Origin: Agreia sp. VKM Ac-1783
Lineage (GTDB): Bacteria > Actinomycetota > Actinomycetes > Actinomycetales > Microbacteriaceae
DNA length: 64,000 nucleotides
NCBI RefSeq assembly: GCF_900177765.1
Contig: NZ_FXWI01000004.1
Coordinates: forward strand, 186,001-250,000
Direction: 5' to 3'
Shown here: positions 26,596 to 35,260 of the stretch, piece after piece
Layout: the number at the start of each line of letters is the position of its first letter
Position numbering within the stretch: the first letter of the stretch is position 1
Position numbers and translations under genes: made by a program
The notes under the pieces: generated by a model
Told to the model about the DNA's origin: nothing
The model's input: only the letters and a program-made list of their open reading frames with translations
Database searches by the model: none

Positions 26596-26979
26596 TCAGG
26601 GCAGCAACTGCTGCAGCTGGCCGACCCATTCGACAACGGTCGGGATGGCCTCGCCAGCTTGGTCTGCCGCGGCGACGGCGCTGGCGCCCAAGGGATAGAT
26701 CGAGACGATCAGGGCCGCGATGACAGCGGCGACGGAGCAGATCCAGGCGAGCGCACCACGACGGATGCGCAGAATCAGCGCCAGGAATCCGGCTGCCAGC
26801 GCGTAGCCGCCGACGACGGTCGCGATCATGCCGCCGACCGGAAAGTCGACGAACGGAGCTGCCGCCGCGGCGGAGGCAACGAGCCCGATGACGGGTACGA
26901 GCACGACAGTCGCGACGATGACCGTGACGATCACGCCCGTGCCGAGGGCGAACCAGACGCTGCGCGGGCGGTGTCTCAT
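26596..26979 (-). CDS. Membrane protein, about 4 transmembrane helices, 127 residues
   Basis: The start ATG 26979 overlaps the TGA of the preceding DUF7882-type gene (ATGA), which decides it over a longer open frame. Four hydrophobic helices (about 10-33, 40-60, 62-80, 84-110) with short loops; the loop ILRIRRG gives a cytosolic positive patch. No family is recognised. The arrangement suggests cotranscription with the DUF7882 gene and possibly with the Asp23 operon beginning 120 bp further down. Confidence 0.7.
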   Translation of the reverse strand: MRHRPRSVWFALGTGVIVTVIVATVVLVPVIGLVASAAAAAPFVDFPVGGMIATVVGGYALAAGFLALILRIRRGALAWICSVAAVIAALIVSIYPLGASAVAAADQAGEAIPTVVEWVGQLQQLLP

Positions 26980-27275
26980 CGTTCGGATTCGGCGGGCTCT
27001 GCCACGATCTCGAGCCCGTTGGCCGAGTTCGCGGTGCGCATCAGCGCATCGATCCACGCTCGGTTGAGCGAGGGATGCCGCTTGCCGGAAAAAGTGAAGT
27101 AGAGGGGAATCGAGGGGTGCAGCCACATCATGTGGTGGCCTCGATCGTTCTCCCACGAGAGAGCGAAGCTCTCGCCGCGGCGGAGCTTCGCGAGCACGAC
27201 CACGCGAACGTGGTTGAGCGGTCGATCGTCGAGCACCATTTCTGCGCCCGTGTTGCCGTAGATGAGCTTGCCCAT
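26976..27275 (-). CDS. DUF7882-type small protein
   Basis: 99 residues starting MGKLIYGNTGAEMVLDDRPL, then HVRVVVLAKLRRGESFALSW, a WLHPSIPLYF strand, and a C-terminal NRAWIDALMRTANSANGL. This is the pattern of a small family common in Microbacteriaceae (DUF7882), sometimes mislabelled as ATP-dependent ligase fragments. No catalytic residues are evident and the function is unknown. A ribosome-site-like AGGGT lies 10 nt upstream. Confidence 0.75.
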   Translation of the reverse strand: MGKLIYGNTGAEMVLDDRPLNHVRVVVLAKLRRGESFALSWENDRGHHMMWLHPSIPLYFTFSGKRHPSLNRAWIDALMRTANSANGLEIVAEPAESER

Positions 27276-27370
27276 CAGAGCTGACCCTGCGAGTGGATGG
27301 ATGTATTCACGTTCTGTGTCTGTGGCCTTTCACATGTTGTGTCGAGTGCGACGGATGCCGCGACGCGGGC

Positions 27371-27397
27371 CGACCCCGGTCTCGTGGGCCGGGGTCG
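27371..27397 (-). terminator. Hairpin after the CsbD gene
   Basis: CGACCCCGG (27371-27379) pairs perfectly with CCGGGGTCG (27389-27397) over a 9-nt loop, starting 12 nt beyond the CsbD stop. No T-run follows on the minus strand. Confidence 0.6.
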
Positions 27398-27408
27398 ACA
27401 GAGGGCGC

Positions 27409-27582
27409 TTAGTGCTTGAACGCGTCTTTCACGTTCTCGCCGGCCTTCTTGGCGTCGGCCTTGACCTGCTCGGCCTTGCCCTCGGCGACCATGTTGTCGT
27501 CGTTGGTGATGTTTCCGAGCGCCTCTTTGGCCTTGCCCTTGAGGTCTTCGGCGGCGTTCTGGATCTTGTCGGCTGCGCTCAT
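27409..27582 (-). CDS. CsbD family stress protein
   Basis: 57 residues from ATG 27582, with AGGAA 8 nt upstream; longer in-frame starts lack one. The sequence MSAADKIQNAAEDLKGKAKE, then NITNDDNMVAEGKAEQVKAD, is typical of CsbD proteins: small, charged, helical and abundant after general stress (sigma-B controlled in Bacillus). The biochemical role is unknown. A TTGACA sequence (27656-27651, minus strand) lies upstream but without a convincing -10. Confidence 0.92.
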   Translation of the reverse strand: MSAADKIQNAAEDLKGKAKEALGNITNDDNMVAEGKAEQVKADAKKAGENVKDAFKH

Positions 27583-27808
27583 TGTTCGTTCCTGTCTTTC
27601 TGTCTTCGCTCGATCATCGAGAGCGGTCTCGAAACGAGGCCGTCCGCCGATGTCAAGACTTCGGTGAAGAAATCCCCGTGTGGGACTCTTACCTCTAAGA
27701 CGCATGCCGATGGTGATTCGTCACGCCCGATCGTGCCGAAATGCTGAGAAAAAGCTGCATGCCGAACGGCCGAGGGCTTCTGCCCCGTGACTGCTGCAGA
27801 GGATCCGC

Positions 27809-28138
27809 ATGACCGATTTCCCCGCGAGTTCGATCGCAGACGAGATTGAGAAGGCTCTCCGCGCCGTCGACGGCGTCACCGAGGTCTACGCGAGCGCGCC
27901 ACTCAGCTCGGTCGTCGTGAGCGAGGTCGGTGCGGCCGTGCTGCCTGTCGCCGTCGCGCCGCTCGTCACCGTCGAGACAGGGAAAGAAGGCACCAGCGTC
28001 GTCGCCGTGATCGGTGTGGACGAGAGCGGCCCGGCGCACGAGACAGGGCGTGCCGCCCACGATCGCATCGTCGACGTGCTCGAGGGCAGGCTGTCGGCCG
28101 CGCACGTCACCGTGCGCATCGCGATGATCTCGAGCTGA
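27809..28138 (+). CDS. Conserved hypothetical protein, 109 residues
   Basis: The protein reads as one alpha/beta domain: helix (SIADEIEKALRAVDGVTEVY), strands (VVVSEVGAAVLPVAVAPLVTV, TSVVAVIGVDES) and a final helix and strand (VDVLEGRLSAAHVTVRIAMI). The order resembles the Asp23-like alpha/beta pattern and the gene lies 1.3 kb from the Asp23 operon, so a link is possible; I do not assign a family. AGAGGA precedes ATG 27809. Confidence 0.6.
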   Translation: MTDFPASSIADEIEKALRAVDGVTEVYASAPLSSVVVSEVGAAVLPVAVAPLVTVETGKEGTSVVAVIGVDESGPAHETGRAAHDRIVDVLEGRLSAAHVTVRIAMISS

Positions 28139-28202
28139 CAGTGTCGAGGGTTCCCAGGCCCTTGGGAGGAAGGACTTTCGGCGGCATGCCACCCTTGAAG
28201 AG

Positions 28203-28844
28203 ATGATTCGTACAGCAGGCAACCCCACCGAGCTCGGCGGGCTCGCCGGCTTCGCACTCACCCTCATGGAGGCTATCGGCGAGTGGGGAGTGGGGCTTTT
28301 CACCCTCCTCGAGACGGTCTTCCCCCCGATTCCGAGCGAGGTCATCCTGCCGCTCGCGGGATTTCTGTCGGAGCGAGGCGAGCTCAACCTCGTGCTCGTG
28401 GTCATCACAAGCACCCTCGGCGCCTACGCGGGATCGCTCATCCTCTACTGGCTCGGCGCCAAGCTCGGAATGGATCGGGCGATCGAGTGGCTGTCGAAGC
28501 TGCCCCTGGTCGACAAGCGCGACTTCGAGAAAGCCGCCTCGTGGTTCTCGCGGCACGGCAAGTCAGCGGTGTTCTTCGGCAGGTTCATTCCCGGCGTCCG
28601 TAGCCTCATCTCGCTGCCGGCGGGCGCAGAGCGCATGCACCTCGTGACCTTCAGCATCTTCACCATCGCGGGAAGCGCCATCTGGAACGGGCTGCTGATC
28701 GGACTCGGAGCGGCACTCGGAACCCAGTACGAGATCATCGAGAAGTACAGCGACTACCTCAACTACGCCGTCTACGCCGCAATCGCCGGAGTCGTCGCCT
28801 GGCTCGTCATCCGGCGCGTCCGCCGCCACCGCGCCGACGCCTGA
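28203..28844 (+). CDS. DedA family membrane protein
   Basis: 213 residues. The conserved early motif LETVFPPIPSEVILPLAG, the re-entrant glycine region ISTLGAY-like (TSTLGAYAGSLILYWLG), and the later FFGRFIPGVRSLISLPAG are hallmark DedA/VTT-domain features, with about five membrane segments. DedA proteins act as lipid flippases or transport undecaprenyl phosphate and other phospholipids, supporting envelope homeostasis. The gene sits close to envelope-stress genes but on its own transcript. Confidence 0.93.
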   Translation: MIRTAGNPTELGGLAGFALTLMEAIGEWGVGLFTLLETVFPPIPSEVILPLAGFLSERGELNLVLVVITSTLGAYAGSLILYWLGAKLGMDRAIEWLSKLPLVDKRDFEKAASWFSRHGKSAVFFGRFIPGVRSLISLPAGAERMHLVTFSIFTIAGSAIWNGLLIGLGAALGTQYEIIEKYSDYLNYAVYAAIAGVVAWLVIRRVRRHRADA

Positions 28845-28869
28845 GAATCCCCGGGTACTCTGGGGCAGC

Positions 28870-29520
28870 ATGGAAACCCTCGACGATGTGTGGCCCCTCT
28901 TCGCGCTGCGCCTGAGGTCGCCTCGGCTCGAGCTGCGTCTGATGCGCGACGACGATCTGCCCGCGACCATCGAGGCCGTACTCGCCGGCATCCACCCGCC
29001 CGAGCGCATGCCGTTCGATGCGCCGTGGACTGACGCAGAGCCCGAGCAGCTCACCCGCGACTTCGCGAAGTACCACTGGCACCTGCGCACCACCGTGCAG
29101 CCCGGCACCTGGACCCTCGACTTCGTGGTTCTGCACGAGGGCCGCGTGATCGGAATGCAGGATCTGCGCGCTGAGAACCTCGCGCGCACGCAGACCGTCT
29201 CGTCGGGGTCGTGGCTGACCAGGCCGGCGCAGGGCCAGGGGTTCGGCAAAGAGATGCGCGCTGCCATCCTGCTCTTCGCATTCGAGCATCTCGACGTCGA
29301 GGTCGCCGAGTCGAGCGCGGCCACCTGGAACGAAGCGTCTCTCGGCGTCTCGCGTCGGCTGGGCTATAGAGAAGACGGGCAGACCGTCGTTGAACCCCGG
29401 CCCGGCGAGCCCAACACGATGCAGAAGCTGCGCCTCGACCGCGAACAGTTCGCGCGCCCAGACTGGGCTCTCGAGGTGCACGGCGCCGCTGCCGCCCGCT
29501 CCGAGCTGTTGCGCGGCTGA
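28870..29520 (+). CDS. GNAT family N-acetyltransferase (RimJ/RimL type)
   Basis: 216 residues. The central acetyl-CoA site is seen as SWLTRPAQGQGFGKEMRAAI (Q/RxxGxG/A variant), followed by FEHLDVEVAESSAATWNEAS and SRRLGYREDGQ, the order seen in RimJ/RimL-like N-acetyltransferases. The substrate may be a protein N-terminus or a small amine; it is not predictable. It ends 11 bp from the convergent antiporter gene. Confidence 0.85.
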   Translation: METLDDVWPLFALRLRSPRLELRLMRDDDLPATIEAVLAGIHPPERMPFDAPWTDAEPEQLTRDFAKYHWHLRTTVQPGTWTLDFVVLHEGRVIGMQDLRAENLARTQTVSSGSWLTRPAQGQGFGKEMRAAILLFAFEHLDVEVAESSAATWNEASLGVSRRLGYREDGQTVVEPRPGEPNTMQKLRLDREQFARPDWALEVHGAAAARSELLRG

Positions 29521-29531
29521 GCCAGCGGACA

Positions 29532-31124
29532 TCAGGTGAGGTTTTCGCCCGGCTTCGGCGGCTTGTGCATGTCGAGCGCGGACTCCTCCGCGTCGATGAA
29601 CGCGAGAGTCGTCTTGACCGCGCGCTCCTGATAGCGGCCCTCGGATCGGGCGTCGAGCACAGCCTGCCGCTCGGCCTGCACCATCATGCGGCGCAGTCTG
29701 TTGTACGACGCGGGGCGGGTCTCGTGGTCGGCCTCGGGAGGATTCTCGAGAGCTTCGGCGAGGAATCGAGCGTTCGTGCGCAGCCGCTCGACCACGCCGG
29801 GCTCGACCCCGTCGAGTTCCTGCTGCTCGAGCAGATCGAGGCCCGCGGTCTGCGCCTCGGCCATCAGCCGCTGCGTCTCACCGCGCTCCTGATCCACATC
29901 GGGCGGGGGCAGACGGAGCTTTCGAATAATCCAGGGCAGCGCCAGCCCCTCGACCAGCGTTCCCGCGACCACGACGAACGCCAAGAACTGCAAGAACTCC
30001 CTGTTCGGCGTCTCCTCGGGCAGCAGGAACGCGGCCGCCAACGTCACCACTCCCCGGATGCCGGCGAACGAGACCGCGATCCCGGTGCGCCAGCTCCATC
30101 CGCGGCCCCGCAACCATTGGGGGCCGAAGCGATAGACCGACGTGGTGATGAGCATCCAGACCACCCGCGAGACGACGAGCGCGAGCAGAATAACCGCTGA
30201 GATGCCGACGGTCGTCCAGAGGCCCGGGCCCGAGTCGACGACGCCGTCGAAGATCTCGGCGAGTGCGAGGCCCATAAGAAGGAAGACGGCGTTCTCGAGC
30301 AGGAACTGGATCGTGCGCCAGTTGATCGACTCGGCGATGCGGGCTTCGGCGGTCTGGATGATCGGGGATCGGTACCCGAGGAAGAGGCCCGCGACGACGA
30401 CCGCCAGAACGCCCGAGCCGTGGAACAGCTGCGCGGGAATGAACGCGAGATAGGGCGTGACCAGCGACAGGCTGGTGTCGAGCACGGGGGCACGCAGCTG
30501 CTGCCGGATCTTCGAGAGCACCCACCCGACGCCCAGGCCCACCGCAACCCCGACGACCACGGCGATCACGAAATCGGCCGCGACCATCCACGGATTGATG
30601 ATGCTGACCATCGCGAGGATGGCCGCGTTGAGGGCGACCAGGGCGGTGGCGTCGTTCAGCAGACTCTCGCCCTCGAGCACGGTCACGAGTCGTCGGGGCA
30701 GACCGAGGCGACCGGCCACGGCCGTCACGGCCACGGCATCCGTCGGAGCGACGACCGCGCCGAACGCGAATGCGGCGGCCAGCGTGATCGCCGGAATGAC
30801 GAGCCACGCGGCGAAGCCCACGACCACCACGGTGAAGGCCACGAGGCCGACCGACAGAAGCAGGATGCCGTCGCGCCGGGCGCGCACGTCGACGAACGAC
30901 GTGCGGATGGCCGCCGCGAAGAGCAGCGGGGGCAGCAGTCCGTAGAGGATCAGATCGGGTTCGATCTCGAGATGCGGCACGCCGGGGATGAACGAGGCCA
31001 CCGCCCCGACCAGCACGAGCGACACGGGAGCCGACCAGCCGATGCGCCTCGTCAGCCCGCTGACCGCGACGGTGACGACAACGAAGGACACGATCCAGAT
31101 GATCGCGACAACCGAGTCCTGCAT
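29532..31124 (-). CDS. Na+/H+ antiporter, CPA1 (NhaP/NHE) family
   Basis: 530 residues, about 12 membrane helices and a cytosolic C-terminal tail of about 120 residues. Family motifs include LPPLLFAAAI (TM3 region), GAVVAPTDAVAVTAV and GESLLNDATALVALN, the last containing the ion-binding Asp. It exchanges Na+ or K+ for protons across the inner membrane for pH and salt control. GGGGGG precedes ATG 31124 at a suitable distance. Confidence 0.93.
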   Translation of the reverse strand: MQDSVVAIIWIVSFVVVTVAVSGLTRRIGWSAPVSLVLVGAVASFIPGVPHLEIEPDLILYGLLPPLLFAAAIRTSFVDVRARRDGILLLSVGLVAFTVVVVGFAAWLVIPAITLAAAFAFGAVVAPTDAVAVTAVAGRLGLPRRLVTVLEGESLLNDATALVALNAAILAMVSIINPWMVAADFVIAVVVGVAVGLGVGWVLSKIRQQLRAPVLDTSLSLVTPYLAFIPAQLFHGSGVLAVVVAGLFLGYRSPIIQTAEARIAESINWRTIQFLLENAVFLLMGLALAEIFDGVVDSGPGLWTTVGISAVILLALVVSRVVWMLITTSVYRFGPQWLRGRGWSWRTGIAVSFAGIRGVVTLAAAFLLPEETPNREFLQFLAFVVVAGTLVEGLALPWIIRKLRLPPPDVDQERGETQRLMAEAQTAGLDLLEQQELDGVEPGVVERLRTNARFLAEALENPPEADHETRPASYNRLRRMMVQAERQAVLDARSEGRYQERAVKTTLAFIDAEESALDMHKPPKPGENLT

Positions 31125-31186
31125 GTGCCCCCCCTACGCGTTGATCGAGTAGGCCGCCCGCGGCCGTATCGAGATCATGAACCGTT

Positions 31187-31543
31187 CTACTGGTTCAACA
31201 ATTCCTGCCAGTTGGCGGGCACGCGCCCCGCGGGCCCAGGAACGGGCTGATTGGCCGGGTGGCTGTCGGGTGCTGCAAGCTGCGGCGCTCCGTCGTAGTA
31301 CTGCTCGGTCTCGAAGCTCCACACCCAGTCCTCACCGGGCTCGAAGCTCTGGATGATCGGATGCCCCGTCGAGGCTCCGTGCTTCGACGCGTGCTGGTTC
31401 GGCGAGCTGTCGCAGCAGCCGACGTGCCCGCACTGGGCGCAGCGGCGCAGATGGAACCACCACTGATCGTCGGTCTCGAGACACTCGACGCAGCCGGTGC
31501 CGCTCGGCGGCACAAACGGATCGATTCCTGGAATCGTGCTCAT
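31187..31543 (-). CDS. UBP-type zinc finger protein
   Basis: 118 residues. The UBP/ZnF-UBP fold is shown by CVECLETDD, RRCAQCGHVGCCDSSPNQHA and KHGASTGHPIIQSFEPGEDW, with the usual Cys/His ligands and the aromatic WVWSFETEQYY strand. In eukaryotes such fingers bind the ubiquitin C-terminus; the bacterial proteins are short, common in actinobacteria, and of unknown role. It lies downstream of nothing obvious and between the antiporter and the thioesterase on the same strand. Confidence 0.9.
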   Translation of the reverse strand: MSTIPGIDPFVPPSGTGCVECLETDDQWWFHLRRCAQCGHVGCCDSSPNQHASKHGASTGHPIIQSFEPGEDWVWSFETEQYYDGAPQLAAPDSHPANQPVPGPAGRVPANWQELLNQ

Positions 31544-31626
31544 AGTTCTCCCCGTTCTCCCTGGCGAAGCTCATGCGATGTGCCACCCAGAATAGTGGCG
31601 AGACGCTTCCTCGCGGCTGTCCCCCT

Positions 31627-31668
31627 TGCGGACAGTCGGTACAGGTGTGCCACTACCTCTTGTCCGCA
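31627..31668. repeat. Inverted repeat between UBP finger and thioesterase genes
   Basis: TGCGGACA (31627-31634) is inverted at 31661-31668 (TGTCCGCA) with a 26-nt interval, in a 147-bp gap. It could be a hairpin or regulator site; nothing else is seen in the gap. Confidence 0.45.
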
Positions 31669-31690
31669 GCGGTACCTGCTGGTGCAAGCG

Positions 31691-32236
31691 TCACCACTCG
31701 GAGGGCGCGGGAGCCTTCGTCGCGGGCAGCGCCGTGGTCTGGCCCCACTCATGCAGCCACTCGGGAACCGTGACGGTCTCGGGAATCGGGCCCACGGCAT
31801 CCAGAAGCTCGGGCATCGGCACGATGCCGCCACTGCGCTTCAGAAAGCGCCCGCGGATGAACGCGTGCGCGTAGATCTCGCCGTCGACCGTGAAGCGCTG
31901 CTCGACGTAGACGGCCTTCTCGTCGAAGCCGAGCACGCGAGACTCCACGTCGAAGCGCTGCCAGAGAGTGAGCGACTTGCGAAAGCTGATCGTCTCGGCG
32001 ACGACGACGGGGTACCAGCCACGCTTGTTGACGATCGACCAGATGCCGCTGCGCACGAGCATGTCGAGCCGTCCGAGGTCGAGGATCGACAGGTAGACCC
32101 CGTTGTTCATGTGCCTGAAGACGTCGAGGTCGGAGGGCAGTACGCGGAAGGGCGTGGATGCCACGTCGAACGTTCCCACGCGACGCCTCGACCGGGCGCG
32201 CCACTGGTACCAGACCGTTCGGAAGAAGAGGTGCAT
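31691..32236 (-). CDS. Acyl-CoA thioesterase-like hotdog protein
   Basis: 181 residues. The 4-hydroxybenzoyl-CoA-thioesterase-like hotdog core is visible: VLPSDLDVFRHMNNGVYLSI, where D, H and N are the usual active-site residues, followed by DLGRLDMLVRSG and VVVAETISFRKSLTLWQRFD. It should hydrolyse an acyl-CoA or acyl-ACP thioester; the substrate is unknown. The gene lies 9 bp beyond the MarR gene on the same strand and is probably cotranscribed with it. Confidence 0.88.
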   Translation of the reverse strand: MHLFFRTVWYQWRARSRRRVGTFDVASTPFRVLPSDLDVFRHMNNGVYLSILDLGRLDMLVRSGIWSIVNKRGWYPVVVAETISFRKSLTLWQRFDVESRVLGFDEKAVYVEQRFTVDGEIYAHAFIRGRFLKRSGGIVPMPELLDAVGPIPETVTVPEWLHEWGQTTALPATKAPAPSEW

Positions 32237-32245
32237 CCCCCGAAT

Positions 32246-32716
32246 CTAGCTACCGGCCGCCTGTCCTTGTGCATCGAGTCGATTTTCGATGTCGCGCAGC
32301 ACACGCGCAAACACACGAGCATCCTCCTCACCGATGTGCCCGACGACGAGTTCTCTCACGACGTGAGAGTGACCCGGCGCTGCGGCGGCCAGCACACGTC
32401 GGCCCTCATCTGTGAGCACGACACGAACGCCCCGCGCGTCCTCTTCGACGGCTGCGCGCGAGACCAGATGCGCTTGCTCGAGTCTGCGCACCTGTTGCGT
32501 GAGCCTCGTCTTGGGATTCTGCGTGAGTTCGCCGAGCCGGGTCATGCGGCAACCGGTTGGTCCGTTCGCCTCGAGAATGCTCAGGATGGCGTACTCACCG
32601 TGCGTCAACCCGAACGGACGCAACTGCTCGCCAAGACGCCGCTCGAGCTTCCACTGCACATCGACCCACTGGCGCCACAGCCCGGCCTCAGCAGGGGTCA
32701 GCCAGTTCTCAGTCAT
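32246..32716 (-). CDS. MarR family transcriptional regulator
   Basis: 156 residues from ATG 32716, preceded by GGGGAGAA; longer open frames upstream cross the operators and are unlikely. The winged helix shows LTHGEYAILSILEANGPTGC, MTRLGELTQNPKTRLTQQVRRL, and the wing AAVEEDARGVRVVLTDEGRR. It is divergent from an epimerase gene across two dyads (32728-32745 and 32766-32783), which should be its operators. The ligand is unknown. The downstream thioesterase is likely in the same transcript. Confidence 0.9.
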   Translation of the reverse strand: MTENWLTPAEAGLWRQWVDVQWKLERRLGEQLRPFGLTHGEYAILSILEANGPTGCRMTRLGELTQNPKTRLTQQVRRLEQAHLVSRAAVEEDARGVRVVLTDEGRRVLAAAAPGHSHVVRELVVGHIGEEDARVFARVLRDIENRLDAQGQAAGS

Positions 32717-32727
32717 TTCTCCCCATC

Positions 32728-32783
32728 TTGTCCAATCCTGAACAAAAGAGTAGCGTATCGGCAAGTAGTCCAATATTGGACTA
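32728..32783. promoter_or_regulatory. Two dyads in the MarR/epimerase divergent promoter
   Basis: A perfect 18-bp palindrome TAGTCCAATATTGGACTA lies at 32766-32783. A related imperfect dyad TTGTCCAATCCTGAACAA lies at 32728-32745, 12 bp before the MarR start. Both share TCCAAT, so the two may be a high- and a low-affinity site for the MarR protein that regulates itself and the epimerase. Confidence 0.8.
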
Positions 32784-32800
32784 GAGAGACGAGAACTGTC

Positions 32801-33727
32801 ATGAATGAATCGAGAACCATTCTGCTCGCGGGAGCCTCGGGCTTCATCGGCACGGCGCTCACTGCGGCGCTCGCGTCCGACGGGCACGACGTGCGCCGGC
32901 TCGTTCGCCGCGAACCGATCTCACCGGTGGAGACGCAGTGGCAGCCGGAGCGCCGTCAGCTGGCTCCCGGCGCTCTCGACGGTATCGATGTGGTGATCAA
33001 CCTGGCAGGCTCCAGCATCTCTCAACTGCCCTGGACGGCAGGGAGGAGGACTCGGATCCTCGAATCACGTCTGGATGCGACAGCCACGCTCGTGGACGCG
33101 ATCACGGCCTCACCCACACCGCCGTCGGCTTTCCTGAACGCCTCCGCATCGGGCTTCTACGGTGACCGTGGCGACGACGCGCTCAGTGAAAACGCTGTGC
33201 GAGGAACGGGATTCCTCGCAGATGTCACGGCTCGATGGGAGGCCGAAGCCCAGCGAGCGGCCGCGTTCACTCGCACTGTGCTCCTGCGCACGGGAATCGT
33301 TCTCGCCAAGGGAGGCGGAGCCGCGGCACCCCTCGTTCCTCTCACCCTCGCAGGCCTCGGCTCGAGACTCGGCTCGGGCCAGCAGTGGTGGCCGTGGATC
33401 TCGCTCGTCGACGAGGTGCGCGCTATCCAGCATCTGGCTTCGGAAGACGTCCATGGCGCCGTGAACCTCGTCGGCCCGACACCCGCCACGAGTGAGCAGA
33501 TAACCCGTGGGCTCGCTCGCGTGCTGCGCCGCCCACATCTCTTCGCCTTGCCCACGTGGCTACTGCGTCTCCCCCTGCGCGACGCAGCAGACGAACTGCT
33601 GTTGAGCAGCCAACGAATGCTCCCCGATCAGCTCATGAAGAGCGGGTTCCGCTTCACTCACGACTCGGTCGGAGCCGCCCTCGCGATGTTCGATCCGCGG
33701 CCGCCCTCTGAGGGCGCGCATATGTGA
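32801..33727 (+). CDS. TIGR01777-type NAD-dependent epimerase (DUF1731 C-terminus)
   Basis: 308 residues from ATG 32801. The N-terminal Rossmann motif ILLAGASGFIGTAL, internal INLAGSSIS, and the NASASGFYGDRGDD segment with Tyr mark the TIGR01777 SDR-like family. The C-terminal DAADELLLSSQRMLPDQLM is the DUF1731 tail. The catalytic role is unknown, though it is often called an epimerase. It is divergent from a MarR regulator and probably its target. Confidence 0.88.
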   Translation: MNESRTILLAGASGFIGTALTAALASDGHDVRRLVRREPISPVETQWQPERRQLAPGALDGIDVVINLAGSSISQLPWTAGRRTRILESRLDATATLVDAITASPTPPSAFLNASASGFYGDRGDDALSENAVRGTGFLADVTARWEAEAQRAAAFTRTVLLRTGIVLAKGGGAAAPLVPLTLAGLGSRLGSGQQWWPWISLVDEVRAIQHLASEDVHGAVNLVGPTPATSEQITRGLARVLRRPHLFALPTWLLRLPLRDAADELLLSSQRMLPDQLMKSGFRFTHDSVGAALAMFDPRPPSEGAHM

Positions 33728-33747
33728 TCCAGACGTACGCTTGATCA

Positions 33748-34722
33748 ATGACAACCACACCCCAGCACGCGCTTCCCTCCGGATTCACCGACCATTCCAC
33801 GGCGAGCGACGTGCTGGAGGGCATCGATCTGGCGGGCAAGACGGCCATCGTCACGGGCGGGTACTCCGGGCTCGGCATCGAGACGGTCGCTGCGCTGTCG
33901 GATGCCGGTGCACACGTCGTCGTGCCGGCTCGCCGCCCCGATGTGGCGCGGCAGGCCCTGGATGCGCGCGGCCTCTCCGAGGTCGAGGTCGACACGCTCG
34001 ATCTCTCGGATCTTGCGAGCGTGCGCGCCTTCGCGGAGCGCTTCGTGGCATCGGGGCGAAGCCTCGACATCCTTATCAACAACGCGGCGATCATGGCGTC
34101 GCCCGAGGCGCGCGTCGGCGACGGCTGGGAGTCGCAGTTCGCGACCAACCACCTCGGCCACTATGTGCTCACGAACCTGCTGTGGCCCGCGCTCGTCGCT
34201 GACGGAGGCGCCCGCGTGGTGGCCCTGTCGTCGACCGGGCACAAGCTCAGCTCCATGCGTTTCGACGACCCGCAGTTCACCTCGGGCTACGACAAGTGGC
34301 AGGCCTACGGCCAAGCGAAGACGGCCGACAGCCTGTTCGCCGTTCAGCTGGATGCGCTGGGTCAGTCGCACGGCGTCCGAGCGTTCGCGGCGCACCCGGG
34401 CGGCATCATGACTGAGCTGCAGCGCCACCTGCCTCGCGAGGAGATGATCGCCTCGGGGTGGATCACGGAGGACGGCACCGTGAACGAGCGCTTCAAGACG
34501 CCGGCGCAGGGCGCGGCCACCTCGACGTGGGCGGCCACGTCACCGCAGCTTGTGGGAATGGGCGGCGTGTACTGCGAGGACTGCGATATCGCGGAGCCCA
34601 CCGTCGCGGGCAGCCCGACGGCCCGCTTCGCCGGGGTGGATGCGCATGCGATCGATCCCGACGCCGCTGCCAAGCTGTGGGCGTTGTCGGCCGAGCTCAC
34701 GGGCGTGAACGCGTTCGCATAA
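33748..34722 (+). CDS. SDR family oxidoreductase (retinol-dehydrogenase-like)
   Basis: 324 residues. The nucleotide motif TGGYSGLGIET, the NNAAIMASPE segment and the catalytic pair YGQAK (Tyr-x3-Lys) with upstream Ser (ALSSTGHKLSS) are intact. The extended length and the 'SSMRFDDPQF' loop fit the retinol-dehydrogenase/WW-oxidoreductase-like SDR group. It uses NAD(P) on an unknown alcohol or carbonyl. It follows the epimerase by 20 bp and may be in the same transcript under the MarR site. Confidence 0.88.
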   Translation: MTTTPQHALPSGFTDHSTASDVLEGIDLAGKTAIVTGGYSGLGIETVAALSDAGAHVVVPARRPDVARQALDARGLSEVEVDTLDLSDLASVRAFAERFVASGRSLDILINNAAIMASPEARVGDGWESQFATNHLGHYVLTNLLWPALVADGGARVVALSSTGHKLSSMRFDDPQFTSGYDKWQAYGQAKTADSLFAVQLDALGQSHGVRAFAAHPGGIMTELQRHLPREEMIASGWITEDGTVNERFKTPAQGAATSTWAATSPQLVGMGGVYCEDCDIAEPTVAGSPTARFAGVDAHAIDPDAAAKLWALSAELTGVNAFA

Positions 34723-34769
34723 CTTCTCGATCTGGCGACGTACACTCCTAGCGACCCGGGAGGACCACC

Positions 34770-35222
34770 ATGGCAGCCGAGGCTTTTGATGCGCCAGCAG
34801 GGTTGAGGCGACTCCTCGCAGAAGGGGCCATTACCGACCGCTCTCTTCACTCCCTCACCGGAATGACCCTGGATGCGCTTCGAGCTTTCCTCTCGGTCGG
34901 CCAGTCGGAGATCGGGCTCACGACGACTCCGCTGGCGTTCTCCGACGAAGAGAGCGCGCGACTGTCGATTCTCGCGGCACAACTGACCGAGGGGATGACG
35001 ATCCCCGACGACGATCGACTCACGGGGATTCTCGAGGCCCTCACGATCGAACTCCGACTCACGCCTCAGAACATCGCCGCACTTGCCGGCCTCGACGCAC
35101 GTGACGTGGCCGCGGCGCTCACAGACCCGCGATCTATCCCGGATGAGAAGAAGTACGCGATCGCCATTCGAGCCTCATATCTTCTGAGCGCTCTCAACCG
35201 CGCCGTTCGCCGTTCGGAGTAG
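34770..35222 (+). CDS. Hypothetical protein with two HTH-like helical repeats, 150 residues
   Basis: All-helical. Residues 23-42 (TDRSLHSLTGMTLDALRAFL) and 109-128 (IAALAGLDARDVAAALTDPR) both look like helix-turn-helix units, with a serine/aspartate-rich linker between (DEESARLSILAAQLTEGMTI). No named family recognised; small two-HTH proteins can be DNA-binding or antitoxin-like. A good ribosome site GGGAGGA precedes ATG 34770. Confidence 0.6.
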   Translation: MAAEAFDAPAGLRRLLAEGAITDRSLHSLTGMTLDALRAFLSVGQSEIGLTTTPLAFSDEESARLSILAAQLTEGMTIPDDDRLTGILEALTIELRLTPQNIAALAGLDARDVAAALTDPRSIPDEKKYAIAIRASYLLSALNRAVRRSE

Positions 35223-35260
35223 GGAACCAGCACGTCACCGTGTCTCCGTGAGGTCGTCAG

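Noticed and set aside
31259-32800. Long open frame continuing upstream of the epimerase start
   Set aside because: It runs antisense through UBP finger, thioesterase and MarR genes, all with clear family motifs; high GC keeps the shadow frame open.
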